64,000 bases of DNA from Bdellovibrio bacteriovorus (GTDB taxonomy: Bacteria > Bdellovibrionota > Bdellovibrionia > Bdellovibrionales > Bdellovibrionaceae): positions 999,384 to 1,063,383 of the forward strand of contig NZ_LUKD01000001.1 in assembly GCF_001592745.1 (NCBI RefSeq), in the 5' to 3' direction. The notes below the pieces were generated by a model. That model searched no databases, was not told the origin of the DNA, and saw nothing but the letters and a program-made list of their open reading frames with translations. The position numbers and the translations under genes were made by a program. Numbering within the stretch: position 1 is the first letter of the stretch; the number at the start of each line of letters is the position of its first letter. Below are positions 8,176-16,462 of this stretch, piece after piece.

Positions 8176-8400
8176 TTAACGAGTTACAAAGAGCACAACC
8201 AAATCGATCAATCCAATCAACAAAAACAATCTAAATCGAAACTTAACTTTCGATGATGCCACCGAAAGTTGAATGCTACTTTCTCCACCTTTGACAGAAC
8301 TACTTTGCTTACGAAGGCTCTTCGCCTTAAATACAGCTGGAATCAGTAGAGCAAACAAGACCACCGTTATAATTAGAAGAAAAATATATATGAAATTCAT
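8176..8400 (-). CDS. Small two-helix membrane protein, putative immunity protein
   Basis: 74 residues with membrane helices at about 3-25 and 57-72 and a Ser-rich polar middle. It starts 18 nt after the stop of the Rhs C-terminal piece at 8419-9180, with an AAAGGA ribosome binding site in the gap. An Rhs tip directly followed by a small gene is the standard toxin-immunity order. No family was recognised. Confidence 0.6.
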   Translation of the reverse strand: MNFIYIFLLIITVVLFALLIPAVFKAKSLRKQSSSVKGGESSIQLSVASSKVKFRFRLFLLIGLIDLVVLFVTR

Positions 8401-8418
8401 TCTCGGTCCTTTCGCATC

Positions 8419-9180
8419 TTAAGGGCATTTTATCGCGTTTGTACTAGGAAGAACAATTGGCGAGTACGGATTTTGATTCTTTGTGTAATCGCCAGCATCC
8501 TTTTTAAAGTTATTGTACTCATCAATAATCATGCTAACACCGGCAAGCGCCGCAGTACCACCGATTACCGCACCGATTGCCCCAAGCGGGCTTGCAGGAG
8601 CAGTAACGACTGCAGCTGCACCAAAAGTAAACAATAGACCGCCGCTAAAAAGATTTCTAACGTTCACATCCCTCCAAGTTGTTCCCTCTGGATCAATGAA
8701 ATTTACCGGATCTTGCAAAACGTATCCACAGAGATTCGTATCGCCACCTCTAAACAGTATTGGATCTTTAGAAGTCCATCTACCAGTCTCCGGATCATAA
8801 TCACGAGCGCCGAAACGCAATAAACTAGTGTCGCTATCGCTAAGCCCTCCAGCAAAACCAAACGGAAGGTATGAGCTGCGTTTACCATCAAGGGACACGC
8901 CAAACTCATCGTAGCTTAATGTCTCAACAATTTTTCCCGTTGAAGACTCCACGATTGCTTTGGGTGTTCCTACTTGGTTGGAAATAACTCGATATTCTTT
9001 CCCACCAGTGACGACGTAATCGGGAATATTTATTTTTGATCCATAAACGAAACGGCGGATGATATTTCCGGCGCCGTCTGTTTCTGCGGCGATTTGATAT
9101 TGAGTTTGGCAGATGAATCCTTGAACTGGTTTGCCGTTTCTTCTTCTCAGGTACTTTCCAAACTCAGACAAAGGATAAGT
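8419..9180 (-). pseudogene. Rhs/YD-repeat protein, C-terminal core plus variable tip
   Basis: About 253 codons remain; the long YD-repeat N-terminal part is absent. The frame opens just after the stop of the 78-residue gene upstream; the only nearby start is a TTG at 9171. Residues 1-145 are a typical Rhs core end: GFICQTQYQIAAETDGAGN, ISNQVGTPKAIVE, and RDYDPETGRWTSKDPI followed by NLCGYVLQDPVNFIDPEG. After this boundary comes a variable tip of about 85 residues with a long Ala/Gly-rich hydrophobic stretch and a polar tail ending AIKCP. Read as an orphan tip that cannot be exported as it stands. Confidence 0.8.
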
Positions 9181-9185
9181 TCAGC

Positions 9186-9422
9186 CTACCTTCTTCCACC
9201 AAACCACCCTAAGCCAATTCGGCATGCTCCAATGCCAATGAAAATACATACGCCCACAAACGCAATCATCCCGAAAATTGTTTTTTTCGAAACGACCTGT
9301 CCTTGCTCCAGGGCTTTCCACACGACCCAGACAAAGCAAAGCGCTATGATTGGGGTACAGATAAAAAGAGCAATTGGTCCACCAACTCTACATATTTGAA
9401 CATACAAATCGTTATTAGACAT
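9186..9422 (-). CDS. Small two-helix membrane protein, putative immunity protein
   Basis: 78 residues with membrane helices at about 13-36 and 48-68 and a C-terminus GLGWFGGRR. It starts 15 nt after the stop of the toxin-tip remnant at 9438-9663, with GAGGAG well placed for initiation. The lysine- and glutamine-rich loop between the helices is short. Read as the immunity partner of that tip; no family was recognised. Confidence 0.6.
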   Translation of the reverse strand: MSNNDLYVQICRVGGPIALFICTPIIALCFVWVVWKALEQGQVVSKKTIFGMIAFVGVCIFIGIGACRIGLGWFGGRR

Positions 9423-9437
9423 TCACCCAACTCCTCA

Positions 9438-9663
9438 CTATGGGCAGCTTTTCTTACCAATACCTTTCGCGACCTCAGCGGCTGTCACCCCTGGGGGTGG
9501 AGAGTTGGTGAGAATATTCAAACCAACATCTGTTAGAATACCTGCAATTACCGATGAAAATGCAGTGCCACCAACATCTACGGCAAGAAGGCCACTAAGC
9601 GTAGTGACCCCTGCAGAAGTTATTGCCGCCCCACTCGCAGCAACTGTAACTGCACCGGTCGCG
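9438..9663 (-). pseudogene. Orphan hydrophobic Rhs-type C-terminal tip
   Basis: About 75 codons in frame to a stop at 9438, with no start codon of their own. The chain is Ala/Gly/Val-rich (ATGAVTVAASGAAITSAG, then LLAVDVGGTAFSSVIAG) and ends KGIGKKSCP. The Cys-Pro end echoes the AIKCP end of the tip at 8419. The frame upstream of about 9663 is only the antisense-free overlap with the end of rhlE and its terminator stem, so the fragment is joined to the chromosome at that point. Confidence 0.45.
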
Positions 9664-9683
9664 AAGGGGCCGTGAAGCCCCTT
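9664..9683 (-). terminator. rhlE terminator stem
   Basis: A 7-bp stem AAGGGGC/GCCCCTT with a 6-nt loop lies 8 nt after the rhlE stop. On the minus strand the run of T expected after it is missing, because the sequence changes at once to the Rhs tip remnant. On the plus strand TTTTCTTT follows. Confidence 0.5.
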
Positions 9684-9690
9684 GTTTTCT

Positions 9691-11307
9691 TTATGAGAAA
9701 AGTCGTTTGAAGAATCCCGAGATCTTTTGTCCCAAGGATTTTTGTGCAACCACGGCTGGTGTTTTCTTGCCTTGGTGGTGCTGATGAGGACCTTTGCGGT
9801 GCTCATGCTTTTTGTGCTCTGGACGCTTACCATGTTGTGGCTTGCGTGGTCCGTCGTGTTTTTTATGTTCAGGACGAGGTCCGCGGTTTTGGCCGCCTTG
9901 AGCTGACTTGTGTTGATCACGTTCACCACGCTCAGGACGAGGTCCTTTGTCATGACGGCGTTGTTCACCATCACGGCGTGGACGATTCGGTCCGCCACCG
10001 CTGCGACGTTCTCCGCCGCCTTGTCTTTCGCCACGCTCTCCGCGAGGTCCACGAGCTCGATCCAAAGATTTTGGATAGTGACCTTCATGATGTCTTGGCA
10101 TCGGCTTGAACTCTTGAATCAATTGATCATTTTCAAGATATCCAACCTCGATTTTGTGCTTCAAATATTCTTCAATACGCGCCAAAGACTCGATGTCTTT
10201 ATCACCCACCAAAGAATATGCATGACCTGTTGTTCCCGCACGGCCCGTACGGCCGATACGATGAACGTAAGATTCACTGTCCATCGGAAGTTCGTAGTTG
10301 ATCACAAGGTCGACACCTTTGATATCCAAACCACGAGCCGCCACGTCAGTAGCCACCAGGATATTCATGTTGTTTTCTGCTTTAAACTGCTCAATCACGC
10401 GGTTGCGCTGCGCTTGAGTCAGAAGGCTTGAAATCGCCATCGCAGGAACACCATTATCCACCAAGAACTTCGCAATCTTTTCTACACTCAACTTAAAGTT
10501 CGTGAAGATGATCGCTTGTTTTGGATTGTTCACTTTTAACAAAGATAAAAGATGCTGAGGTTTTTCATCACTGCCCACATGGAAGATCTGATCTTTCACG
10601 TTTTCAGCTTTAGCTTGATCACGGCTGATGTTGATTTCAACAGGCTCTGAACCGAACTGGTAAGCCGTGTTTAAAACATCAAAGTTCAAAGTCGCACTGA
10701 AGACCAGGAACTGACGCTCACGAGGCACACGTTGCAAAATGTACTTCATGTCGTCTTTAAAACCCATGTCGAACATACGATCAGCTTCATCGAACACGAT
10801 CGCGCGAACTTGTTTCAAGTCCAGCAAGTGTTCTTTGTAAAGATCGATCAAGCGACCTGGCGTTGCGACGATAAATTCGACACCGTTTTTCAAAGCATCT
10901 TTTTGCTTATCGTAACCCGTCCCACCGTAAATCGCAAAGCCCTTAAGGCCTGAGTGCTCGCCCAGTTTTAGGATATTATCCTGAACCTGTTCAGCCAACT
11001 CGCGTGTCGGTACCAAAACTAAAACGAAGTTCTGAGGTTTCCAGTCTTTGAAAGCGCGCTTTTCGATCACAGCTTTTTGTTCTTCTGTGACATCACCTGC
11101 AGCCGGGCGCGCTCTTAAAATGCGCTCCATAAGAGGAATAACAAAAGCGGCCGTTTTACCTGTACCTGTTTGAGCAAGACCAGCAACGTCTTTGCCTTCT
11201 AAGATCACGGGGATAGCTTGCGACTGGACGGGAGTGCAATCCTCATAGTTCATACTATGGATTGCCGAATACAATTGAGAATCTAAATTCAATTCTGAGA
11301 ATTTCAA
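9691..11307 (-). CDS. rhlE: DEAD-box RNA helicase, RhlE type
   Basis: 538 residues. The RecA-like core (about 1-390) has all the helicase motifs in order: the Q motif with TPVQSQAIP, AQTGTGKT, PTRELAEQ, GG, TPGRLIDL, DEADRMFDMGF, SAT, the second-lobe IIFTNF, ARGLDIKGVD and HRIGRTGR. The tail from about 415 is a long low-complexity basic stretch rich in Arg, Gly, His, Lys and Pro, which in this family binds RNA and ribosomal or degradosome partners. The protein unwinds RNA duplexes. A single-gene unit with its own terminator stem. Confidence 0.95.
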   Translation of the reverse strand: MKFSELNLDSQLYSAIHSMNYEDCTPVQSQAIPVILEGKDVAGLAQTGTGKTAAFVIPLMERILRARPAAGDVTEEQKAVIEKRAFKDWKPQNFVLVLVPTRELAEQVQDNILKLGEHSGLKGFAIYGGTGYDKQKDALKNGVEFIVATPGRLIDLYKEHLLDLKQVRAIVFDEADRMFDMGFKDDMKYILQRVPRERQFLVFSATLNFDVLNTAYQFGSEPVEINISRDQAKAENVKDQIFHVGSDEKPQHLLSLLKVNNPKQAIIFTNFKLSVEKIAKFLVDNGVPAMAISSLLTQAQRNRVIEQFKAENNMNILVATDVAARGLDIKGVDLVINYELPMDSESYVHRIGRTGRAGTTGHAYSLVGDKDIESLARIEEYLKHKIEVGYLENDQLIQEFKPMPRHHEGHYPKSLDRARGPRGERGERQGGGERRSGGGPNRPRRDGEQRRHDKGPRPERGERDQHKSAQGGQNRGPRPEHKKHDGPRKPQHGKRPEHKKHEHRKGPHQHHQGKKTPAVVAQKSLGQKISGFFKRLFS

Positions 11308-11360
11308 ATTTTACTACTCCGATCTGAAACCCCAAAGTACTGACAGCAAAGGGAAAAGTC

Positions 11361-11383
11361 AAAGAGGCGGCTTAAAAGCCGCC
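11361..11383 (-). terminator. Terminator of alpha/beta hydrolase gene
   Basis: An 8-bp palindrome GGCGGCTT/AAGCCGCC containing the stop codon, followed on the minus strand by TCTTTGACTTTT. Confidence 0.6.
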
Positions 11384-12187
11384 CACAAACAGGCGCAAAG
11401 CCTCGCTAAAAGCCTGAGGTTGATCTGAGTGGACCCAGTGGCCCGCATTCGGGATTTCGACGCCCTTAATCAAGCGGTTGCTAGCCAACATCTTCTGATA
11501 GTTTTCATGGCTGAGCTCTTGGGAATTGGCCCCGCGAACCAAAAGTGTCGGAACCTCTAAGGCCTCAACTTCATTCCAGCGGTCATCGCCCCGACCTAAG
11601 CGCACGGAATCGATGATGCCTTGCTTTGAAAAGCGCCAGTCCACAAGACCGTTCGGCTTTTCCTCCATGTTGGCGTAAAAATAGTTGGCCATGACCTGCA
11701 CGTTTTCACGGGTCTTTGCGGTTTTAATGAACTCCCCAAAAAAATACTCTTTGGCTTGTTCGCGATTCGCAAAAGGCGCCGGGACTAAATTCAATAAATA
11801 TTCGTAATACTCGTGGGCCTTTGGGTTGCCTTCGGGCCCGATATCTTCAATCACCAGACGTTCCACGTAATCGGGAAAGCGGGTGGCAAAGTTTAAAACA
11901 TTACGGCCGCCCATGGAGTGCCCGACCAGGATGAACTTTTCCCACCCCAACTCGTCGACAATCATTTTCAAGTCGTCCGCATAGTCTTCCGGAGCATAAC
12001 CAGAACCTGGCTGAAATGAGCGGCCATGCCCGCGTTGATCATAGGCCAAGCACCGTTCCGTACCCTCAATGCCAGAAATGATCTTGCGCCAGTTTTGCCC
12101 GTAACCCATCAGGCCGTGCACGAAAACCCAGCGTCTTCCGTTTTCAGGGCCGTAAATGTGATGATAAAAATTGTTGAGATAAGACAT
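11372..12187 (-). CDS. Alpha/beta hydrolase, esterase-like
   Basis: 271 residues with the alpha/beta-hydrolase fold. It shows the oxyanion segment VFVHGLMGYGQNW, the nucleophile elbow GHSMGG (about 96-101), the late acidic strand region TLLVRGANSQ and the catalytic His in NAGHWVHSDQP near the C-terminus. No signal peptide, so cytoplasmic. It resembles YbfF-type esterases. The substrate cannot be read from sequence. Confidence 0.85.
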   Translation of the reverse strand: MSYLNNFYHHIYGPENGRRWVFVHGLMGYGQNWRKIISGIEGTERCLAYDQRGHGRSFQPGSGYAPEDYADDLKMIVDELGWEKFILVGHSMGGRNVLNFATRFPDYVERLVIEDIGPEGNPKAHEYYEYLLNLVPAPFANREQAKEYFFGEFIKTAKTRENVQVMANYFYANMEEKPNGLVDWRFSKQGIIDSVRLGRGDDRWNEVEALEVPTLLVRGANSQELSHENYQKMLASNRLIKGVEIPNAGHWVHSDQPQAFSEALRLFVGGF

Positions 12188-12325
12188 CCTTTTCCTATAC
12201 CCCGAGGCCCTTGGGCATTCAAGCCTCCCTTAATTATTTCAAGGACTTAAGTTCCACAGCCTTTGTTGCGAGTTTTTGTTATTCCAATTTGAATTTTGAT
12301 GCGAAGGGGTATAGATTCAGCGTCA

Positions 12326-13525
12326 ATGATGCCCCAAAAAAGACCCCAGCTCCATGAGGACTGGATTGATTCGTATGCTTTAAGAATTGTGCGCAACCTG
12401 CAGGATGCTGGCTTTGAGACTTACCTGGTCGGCGGCTGCGTGCGTGATTTGCTTGTGGGCATTCATCCAAAAGACTTTGATATCGCGACTAGCGCCCTTC
12501 CCAATCAAGTTCGTAAAAAAGTACCGAATGCCTATGTCATCGGACGCCGTTTCAAACTTGTTCTGGTTAAGCGGGGCGATCACCAGTTTGAAGTCGCGAC
12601 TTTCCGTCGCAACGTCACAGCCGAAGAAATTTCGACTGGAGACGATTCGGTTGAGGGCGATAATTATTTCGGAACTTCCGAAGAGGATGCGCAACGCCGC
12701 GACTTTACCTGCAATGCCGTTTTCTATGATCCCGTTCAACACAAACTGATCGATCATTGCGGCGGACTTCAAGATATCCAAGATCGCGTTCTGCGCATGA
12801 TCGGCGATCCGAAAGGTCGCTTGATTGAAGATCCGATTCGCATTTTGCGCGCGATCCGTCTTTCTCATAAATTGCATTTTTCTATTGAGTCCTCGATGCG
12901 TTCTGCGATCGCCGAATGCAGCCCTGAATTAAAAAAATCCGTTCTGCCTCGCCGTCGTGAAGAGTGGTTGAAGTTCTTGCGTCTTAAAGAGCCGCACTTG
13001 GCTTTCATGGAACTTTTCGATTTGCACATCCTAGAGCAAATTCTTCCGGGCCTGAACTCTGTCTTCATGGATCCGCACCAAATGGAAATCTTTGAAATCC
13101 ATTTAGCGCGCATGAATTCAGCGGGCATTAACAAAGATGATTCCACCGAATTATTCGCAGCTTTCATGATGGCATTTATGAAGGCGAAGTACGGTGAAGA
13201 GCCTTGGAACCACGATGAAATCCTGAATGATCCAAAACTTGCTTACTTCATGCGTGAAGAAATGGGCATCTTCAAACAAGAGGGCGCCATTTTCTTTAAA
13301 GCTTTGCACATTATGCAGGGTCTTCATCGTATCGAAAACTATTCGCGCAAAGGTGAAAGAAGACAGATGGCTTTTGTTCACAACGAAGGTTTCGGTCTGG
13401 CGATGAAACTGGCGTTTATGGATTACTCTTTGTCGGCTTCGCAAATGCACTATTGGTTGCAGCAAGTGGAAAAGTACCGTGGCGGAATGCCGGTGAAGGC
13501 TTCTTCCGAGGAATCCCATCATTAA
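12326..13525 (+). CDS. pcnB: Poly(A) polymerase / CCA-adding nucleotidyltransferase family
   Basis: About 400 residues. The class II nucleotidyltransferase head reads YLVGGCVRDLLVGIHPKDFDIAT, with the catalytic DxD in DFDIAT. It is followed by RRFKLVLV, the RRDFTCNAVFYDP motif and LIEDPIRILRAIRLSHKL. The acidic pair and the spacing fit PcnB-type poly(A) polymerases, which tag RNA 3' ends for decay; a tRNA CCA-adding role cannot be excluded by eye. The start is uncertain: ATGs at 12299, 12326 and 12329 are in frame and none has a strong ribosome binding site. 12326 was chosen because a TATAGAT box lies just before it. Confidence 0.85.
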   Translation: MMPQKRPQLHEDWIDSYALRIVRNLQDAGFETYLVGGCVRDLLVGIHPKDFDIATSALPNQVRKKVPNAYVIGRRFKLVLVKRGDHQFEVATFRRNVTAEEISTGDDSVEGDNYFGTSEEDAQRRDFTCNAVFYDPVQHKLIDHCGGLQDIQDRVLRMIGDPKGRLIEDPIRILRAIRLSHKLHFSIESSMRSAIAECSPELKKSVLPRRREEWLKFLRLKEPHLAFMELFDLHILEQILPGLNSVFMDPHQMEIFEIHLARMNSAGINKDDSTELFAAFMMAFMKAKYGEEPWNHDEILNDPKLAYFMREEMGIFKQEGAIFFKALHIMQGLHRIENYSRKGERRQMAFVHNEGFGLAMKLAFMDYSLSASQMHYWLQQVEKYRGGMPVKASSEESHH

Positions 13526-13662
13526 TTTCTCAAATTAAAACGTGTTGTTTCGTTTTTAGCTCCGAAACTTGCTGAGCGTAAACTCCCATATGATAATAGT
13601 ACTGTCTCGCCATTGACCGGGTCTCAAACAGAGACTGGGTTTAATTAGGGAAGGTTTTAGCG

Positions 13663-14421
13663 ATGGGGCAGGAAAAAAAGAACACGTTCTTGATCGTCAG
13701 CGGAGATAAAACGCGCATCCAGCGTTGCACCGATATTCTAACCCGCAATTTTCCAAACTGCACAGTCTTTCACGGATCTGAGTGGTTTGAGACCAAGTAC
13801 AAACTGGACAACGTTCATCCCAAGGCCATTCTGATAGATGAGTATCTCCCTAAAGGTTCGGGTTTTGATATCGTCAGCAAGATTTTAAAAGAAAAAAATA
13901 ATGACGACATTTCTATTGTCATCATGTCCTACGTAGCAGATCACGATATCTTCCATCACGAAGTCAACTCGGGCCGCATTCAATTTTTGACGGAACCCGA
14001 TCGTGAACAAGCCGTGATTGACTGTATTTCAAAAATCGTTTCACCTAAAAAACAAGAAAACCCACAACAGCAATACGAGTTAAAGCAGTTACAACCAGGC
14101 GAAGTTCTTTTTAAAGAGGGCGATCGCACCGAACTGGCTTACATCGTGAAAAAAGGCAGCTTGCGCGCTTATTGCCTGGATAACGAAGGCGATCGCATCA
14201 TGCTGGGTGAAATCATGGCGGGAGAGTTTGTCGGAGAAATGGGTCACTTCAACCAAGATCCACGCTCGGCCACGGTAGAAGCCATCACTGAAGTAGAGCT
14301 TATTGCTATTCCTAATAGCGCCATTGAAAATGTGATCTTCACGCGCCCTTCATGGGCTAAGGCGTTGGTGAAAACACTTTCTCAGCGACTTAAGAAAGCC
14401 AATAAAGCTTTAACGGGTTAA
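13663..14421 (+). CDS. Degenerate receiver domain plus cyclic-nucleotide-binding domain
   Basis: 252 residues. Residues 8-128 fold like a response-regulator receiver: the phospho-acceptor Asp stands in AILIDEYLPKGSGFDI. However the acidic pair of the first strand is replaced by LIVSGDK, and the usual Lys-Pro is Thr-Glu-Pro (FLTEPD). Residues 140-250 are a cNMP-binding domain: LQPGEVLFKEGDRTELAYIV, GEFVGEMGHFNQDPRSATVE. No DNA-binding helix-turn-helix follows, so it likely acts by protein contact. GGGAAGG precedes the ATG, and a small GTCTC/GAGAC stem sits in the 5' region. Confidence 0.8.
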   Translation: MGQEKKNTFLIVSGDKTRIQRCTDILTRNFPNCTVFHGSEWFETKYKLDNVHPKAILIDEYLPKGSGFDIVSKILKEKNNDDISIVIMSYVADHDIFHHEVNSGRIQFLTEPDREQAVIDCISKIVSPKKQENPQQQYELKQLQPGEVLFKEGDRTELAYIVKKGSLRAYCLDNEGDRIMLGEIMAGEFVGEMGHFNQDPRSATVEAITEVELIAIPNSAIENVIFTRPSWAKALVKTLSQRLKKANKALTG

Positions 14422-15162
14422 TCACGGAAGCAATTCAAAACTTCTCGAAGGCGGAGCATCGTCTTTGAATTTAATTAAGCGCAGTCGCGGAATCTGCACA
14501 TTTTCTTTTAGTTTTGTTACTTTGATAGTGCCGAAACGCCCTTCGACTTTAAGGCCATCAATACTTTCTAAAAAGTCCGTTATGGTTAAATTTCTTTCTG
14601 GCGTACGAATGCTTGTCGCGAAGTTTGTGGCGTGAATATAGAACTCTCCGCCCACGTTCATTAGATCAAATGTTTTTTGCAGGGATGTATGAAGATCGTG
14701 AGTGTAAGAAACGACTCCGAAAACATCCGTCACTAAATCTGCTTTTTTCCACTGAGAAGTATTCTGAGATTCAAAAGCCCCTTCACGTATTTGCAATTTC
14801 CCGTCAAACTTTGGCGGCGAAAACCAGCGATCCAGTTTGAAGGCCACCGCTGTAGCGGAAGCAGCGGAAGAAGAGTTAGAAAACGATTTCAGATAATCGA
14901 TCTGAGCGTTGGCTTTGCCCGCGCCTAGGTCCACCCAATGCTGACTGGGTGTGAGTCGACTTAAACTGACCGAAAAATCTTTGTGTAACATGTACTTGTA
15001 TTCCCAGAGATCCCGACTGGTTGCGAATTTATTCTTTTCAACTCGTGTGGTGATCACCCACGCGGCATCTTCGAAAACGGAGGAGCACGTGACGTTGGCC
15101 CATGTGGGTGTCGCCATGATCGCAAGTGCCAAGACTATGATTGAAGAGCGCAACTGTCTCAA
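14422..15162 (-). CDS. Exported protein with methyltransferase-like fold
   Basis: 246 residues. A convincing signal peptide (about 1-22, ending PTWAN) precedes a Rossmann-type domain with a motif-I-like HWVDLGAGKANAQIDYL, an acidic DLVTDVFGVVSYTHD and LMNVGGEFYIHATN, the layout of SAM-dependent methyltransferases. Export is odd because SAM is not expected in the periplasm, so it may be catalytically dead or reused. It ends directly against the stop of the upstream plus-strand gene (convergent, 0-nt gap). Confidence 0.6.
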   Translation of the reverse strand: MRQLRSSIIVLALAIMATPTWANVTCSSVFEDAAWVITTRVEKNKFATSRDLWEYKYMLHKDFSVSLSRLTPSQHWVDLGAGKANAQIDYLKSFSNSSSAASATAVAFKLDRWFSPPKFDGKLQIREGAFESQNTSQWKKADLVTDVFGVVSYTHDLHTSLQKTFDLMNVGGEFYIHATNFATSIRTPERNLTITDFLESIDGLKVEGRFGTIKVTKLKENVQIPRLRLIKFKDDAPPSRSFELLP

Positions 15163-15372
15163 AATGATACTCCCAAAGATATATATTTATATGATGCAAA
15201 ATCCGCGCGCGTCCGCACCGAGTTTACTAAGACCTTGCCTGTTCAAGCTTCGCGTCTGTGCCAATTTCCGTTGCTTTCAAAGAGTCTAAGCATTCCCTAG
15301 ACACTCGCTACAGCTTATAAGCCTTGTGAGCAGGTCCACGGATTGCTTTAAGAATCTATGTTGAGGTGGATT
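15163..15372. other. Divergent intergenic region
   Basis: Carries the 5' ends of the exported methyltransferase-like gene (minus) and an exported unknown gene (plus). Nothing else recognisable was seen; there are no RNA genes or clear repeats. Confidence 0.35.
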
Positions 15373-16434
15373 ATGGCTTTCCGGAACCACAAGTTTTTTT
15401 ATGTGACCTTCATTTTACTTTTGTCGTTCATTTCTTCGGCGCAGGCCATGGATGAAGACACAAACCTATTGGTTTTTGAGGACAAACCAACCCGCGAGGC
15501 CGTGGTTGAAACTGAAAGCCTAGAGATCAAACTAGATCCTTCAGAAGTGAAGGAATCCGTTAAGGATTTTGATCGTGAGGCTTTCATTCGTGAAGCCCGC
15601 GACAACATGAATCGCGAACCTTCCAAAGAGCAAATTGAAATCTGGAATGGCCCCCGCAACGAAAATGATCTTGTGAAGGTTTTACAGCTGAATGATTCAG
15701 AAATTGCTTCGTTCTTGGCAAAGAAGAATGCGTTTTTGAATAAGTTTGCAAAGTCTTTGGCCTTCTTCCGCATCTCTCCAGCAAAGATCAATAAAGCTCT
15801 TTTAGAGCTGAACAACCGTTTTTATGAAAGTTCACACACCGTTTCGCGCAGTAACGCGAAAATGGGAACAGTCATGTTTTCTCTTTCAGGTGGCTTGGCT
15901 TTACCTCGCAAAATGGTTGAAGCCATGAATAACCGCGGCTTGGGTGGCTACGTCCCTAAATCGGGGGGCTTCGTTTATCTTTTAGGTTTTGGTGCCTCTT
16001 TCGGAAGAAAAGTGGATGGCTCTGGTAAAGGTAAGTTCGTCTTTGAACTTTTCATGGACGTTGAAAGATTGAAATCCACATTAACTGGCGTAGCTGAGGT
16101 TTCGGCCGCCGGCACTTATGGATTGGTCTTTGAACAACGTCCGGATAAATTTGCGACTCAGAAAAACAGCGTTACATACGGTGGCTTAACGGGTGTTTTC
16201 CGCCAAGGTCCGAACCAGTTTGGTTGGGCTGCTTCAACGGGAATGTCATTTCCTCCAGGTATTGGCGCCATCTTGGTTTTCCAAAATGAGGCGACACGTT
16301 TTTATCTTTTCCGCAGCGAAGGCCTAAAGGCCACCCTGCCTGCGCTAGCGATGGTGAAAACCAATGTGCTTTCTTATTTCAGAAATCTTCTGGGCGGAAA
16401 AAACCAGATTGTAAACTGCAGTCACGTCTTCTAA
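15373..16434 (+). CDS. Exported protein of unknown function
   Basis: 353 residues from the ATG opening MAFRNHKFF; an upstream in-frame start at 15358 would add five residues. A signal peptide (about 1-24, ending SSAQA) is followed by an acidic, lysine-rich helical region (about 30-150). The second half (about 165-350) is glycine-rich with alternating beta-like stretches (GTVMFSLSGGLALP, GGFVYLLGFGASFGRK, GLTGVFRQGPNQFGWAASTG), which could be an outer-membrane or surface beta domain. The family was not recognised. Confidence 0.7.
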   Translation: MAFRNHKFFYVTFILLLSFISSAQAMDEDTNLLVFEDKPTREAVVETESLEIKLDPSEVKESVKDFDREAFIREARDNMNREPSKEQIEIWNGPRNENDLVKVLQLNDSEIASFLAKKNAFLNKFAKSLAFFRISPAKINKALLELNNRFYESSHTVSRSNAKMGTVMFSLSGGLALPRKMVEAMNNRGLGGYVPKSGGFVYLLGFGASFGRKVDGSGKGKFVFELFMDVERLKSTLTGVAEVSAAGTYGLVFEQRPDKFATQKNSVTYGGLTGVFRQGPNQFGWAASTGMSFPPGIGAILVFQNEATRFYLFRSEGLKATLPALAMVKTNVLSYFRNLLGGKNQIVNCSHVF

Positions 16435-16459
16435 TAAAAAAGGCACCTTCCGGTGCCTT
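16434..16459 (-). terminator. Bidirectional terminator
   Basis: An 8-bp stem AAGGCACC/GGTGCCTT with TTCC loop. On the minus strand it is followed by a run of six T, serving the prolyl oligopeptidase gene. It lies between two convergent genes. Confidence 0.75.
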
Positions 16460-16462
16460 GAC

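Noticed and set aside
9744-10953. Several open frames of up to 173 codons antisense to rhlE
   Set aside because: They are shadows of the repetitive Arg/Gly/His/Lys-rich tail and core of rhlE; they have no ribosome binding sites and low-complexity products.
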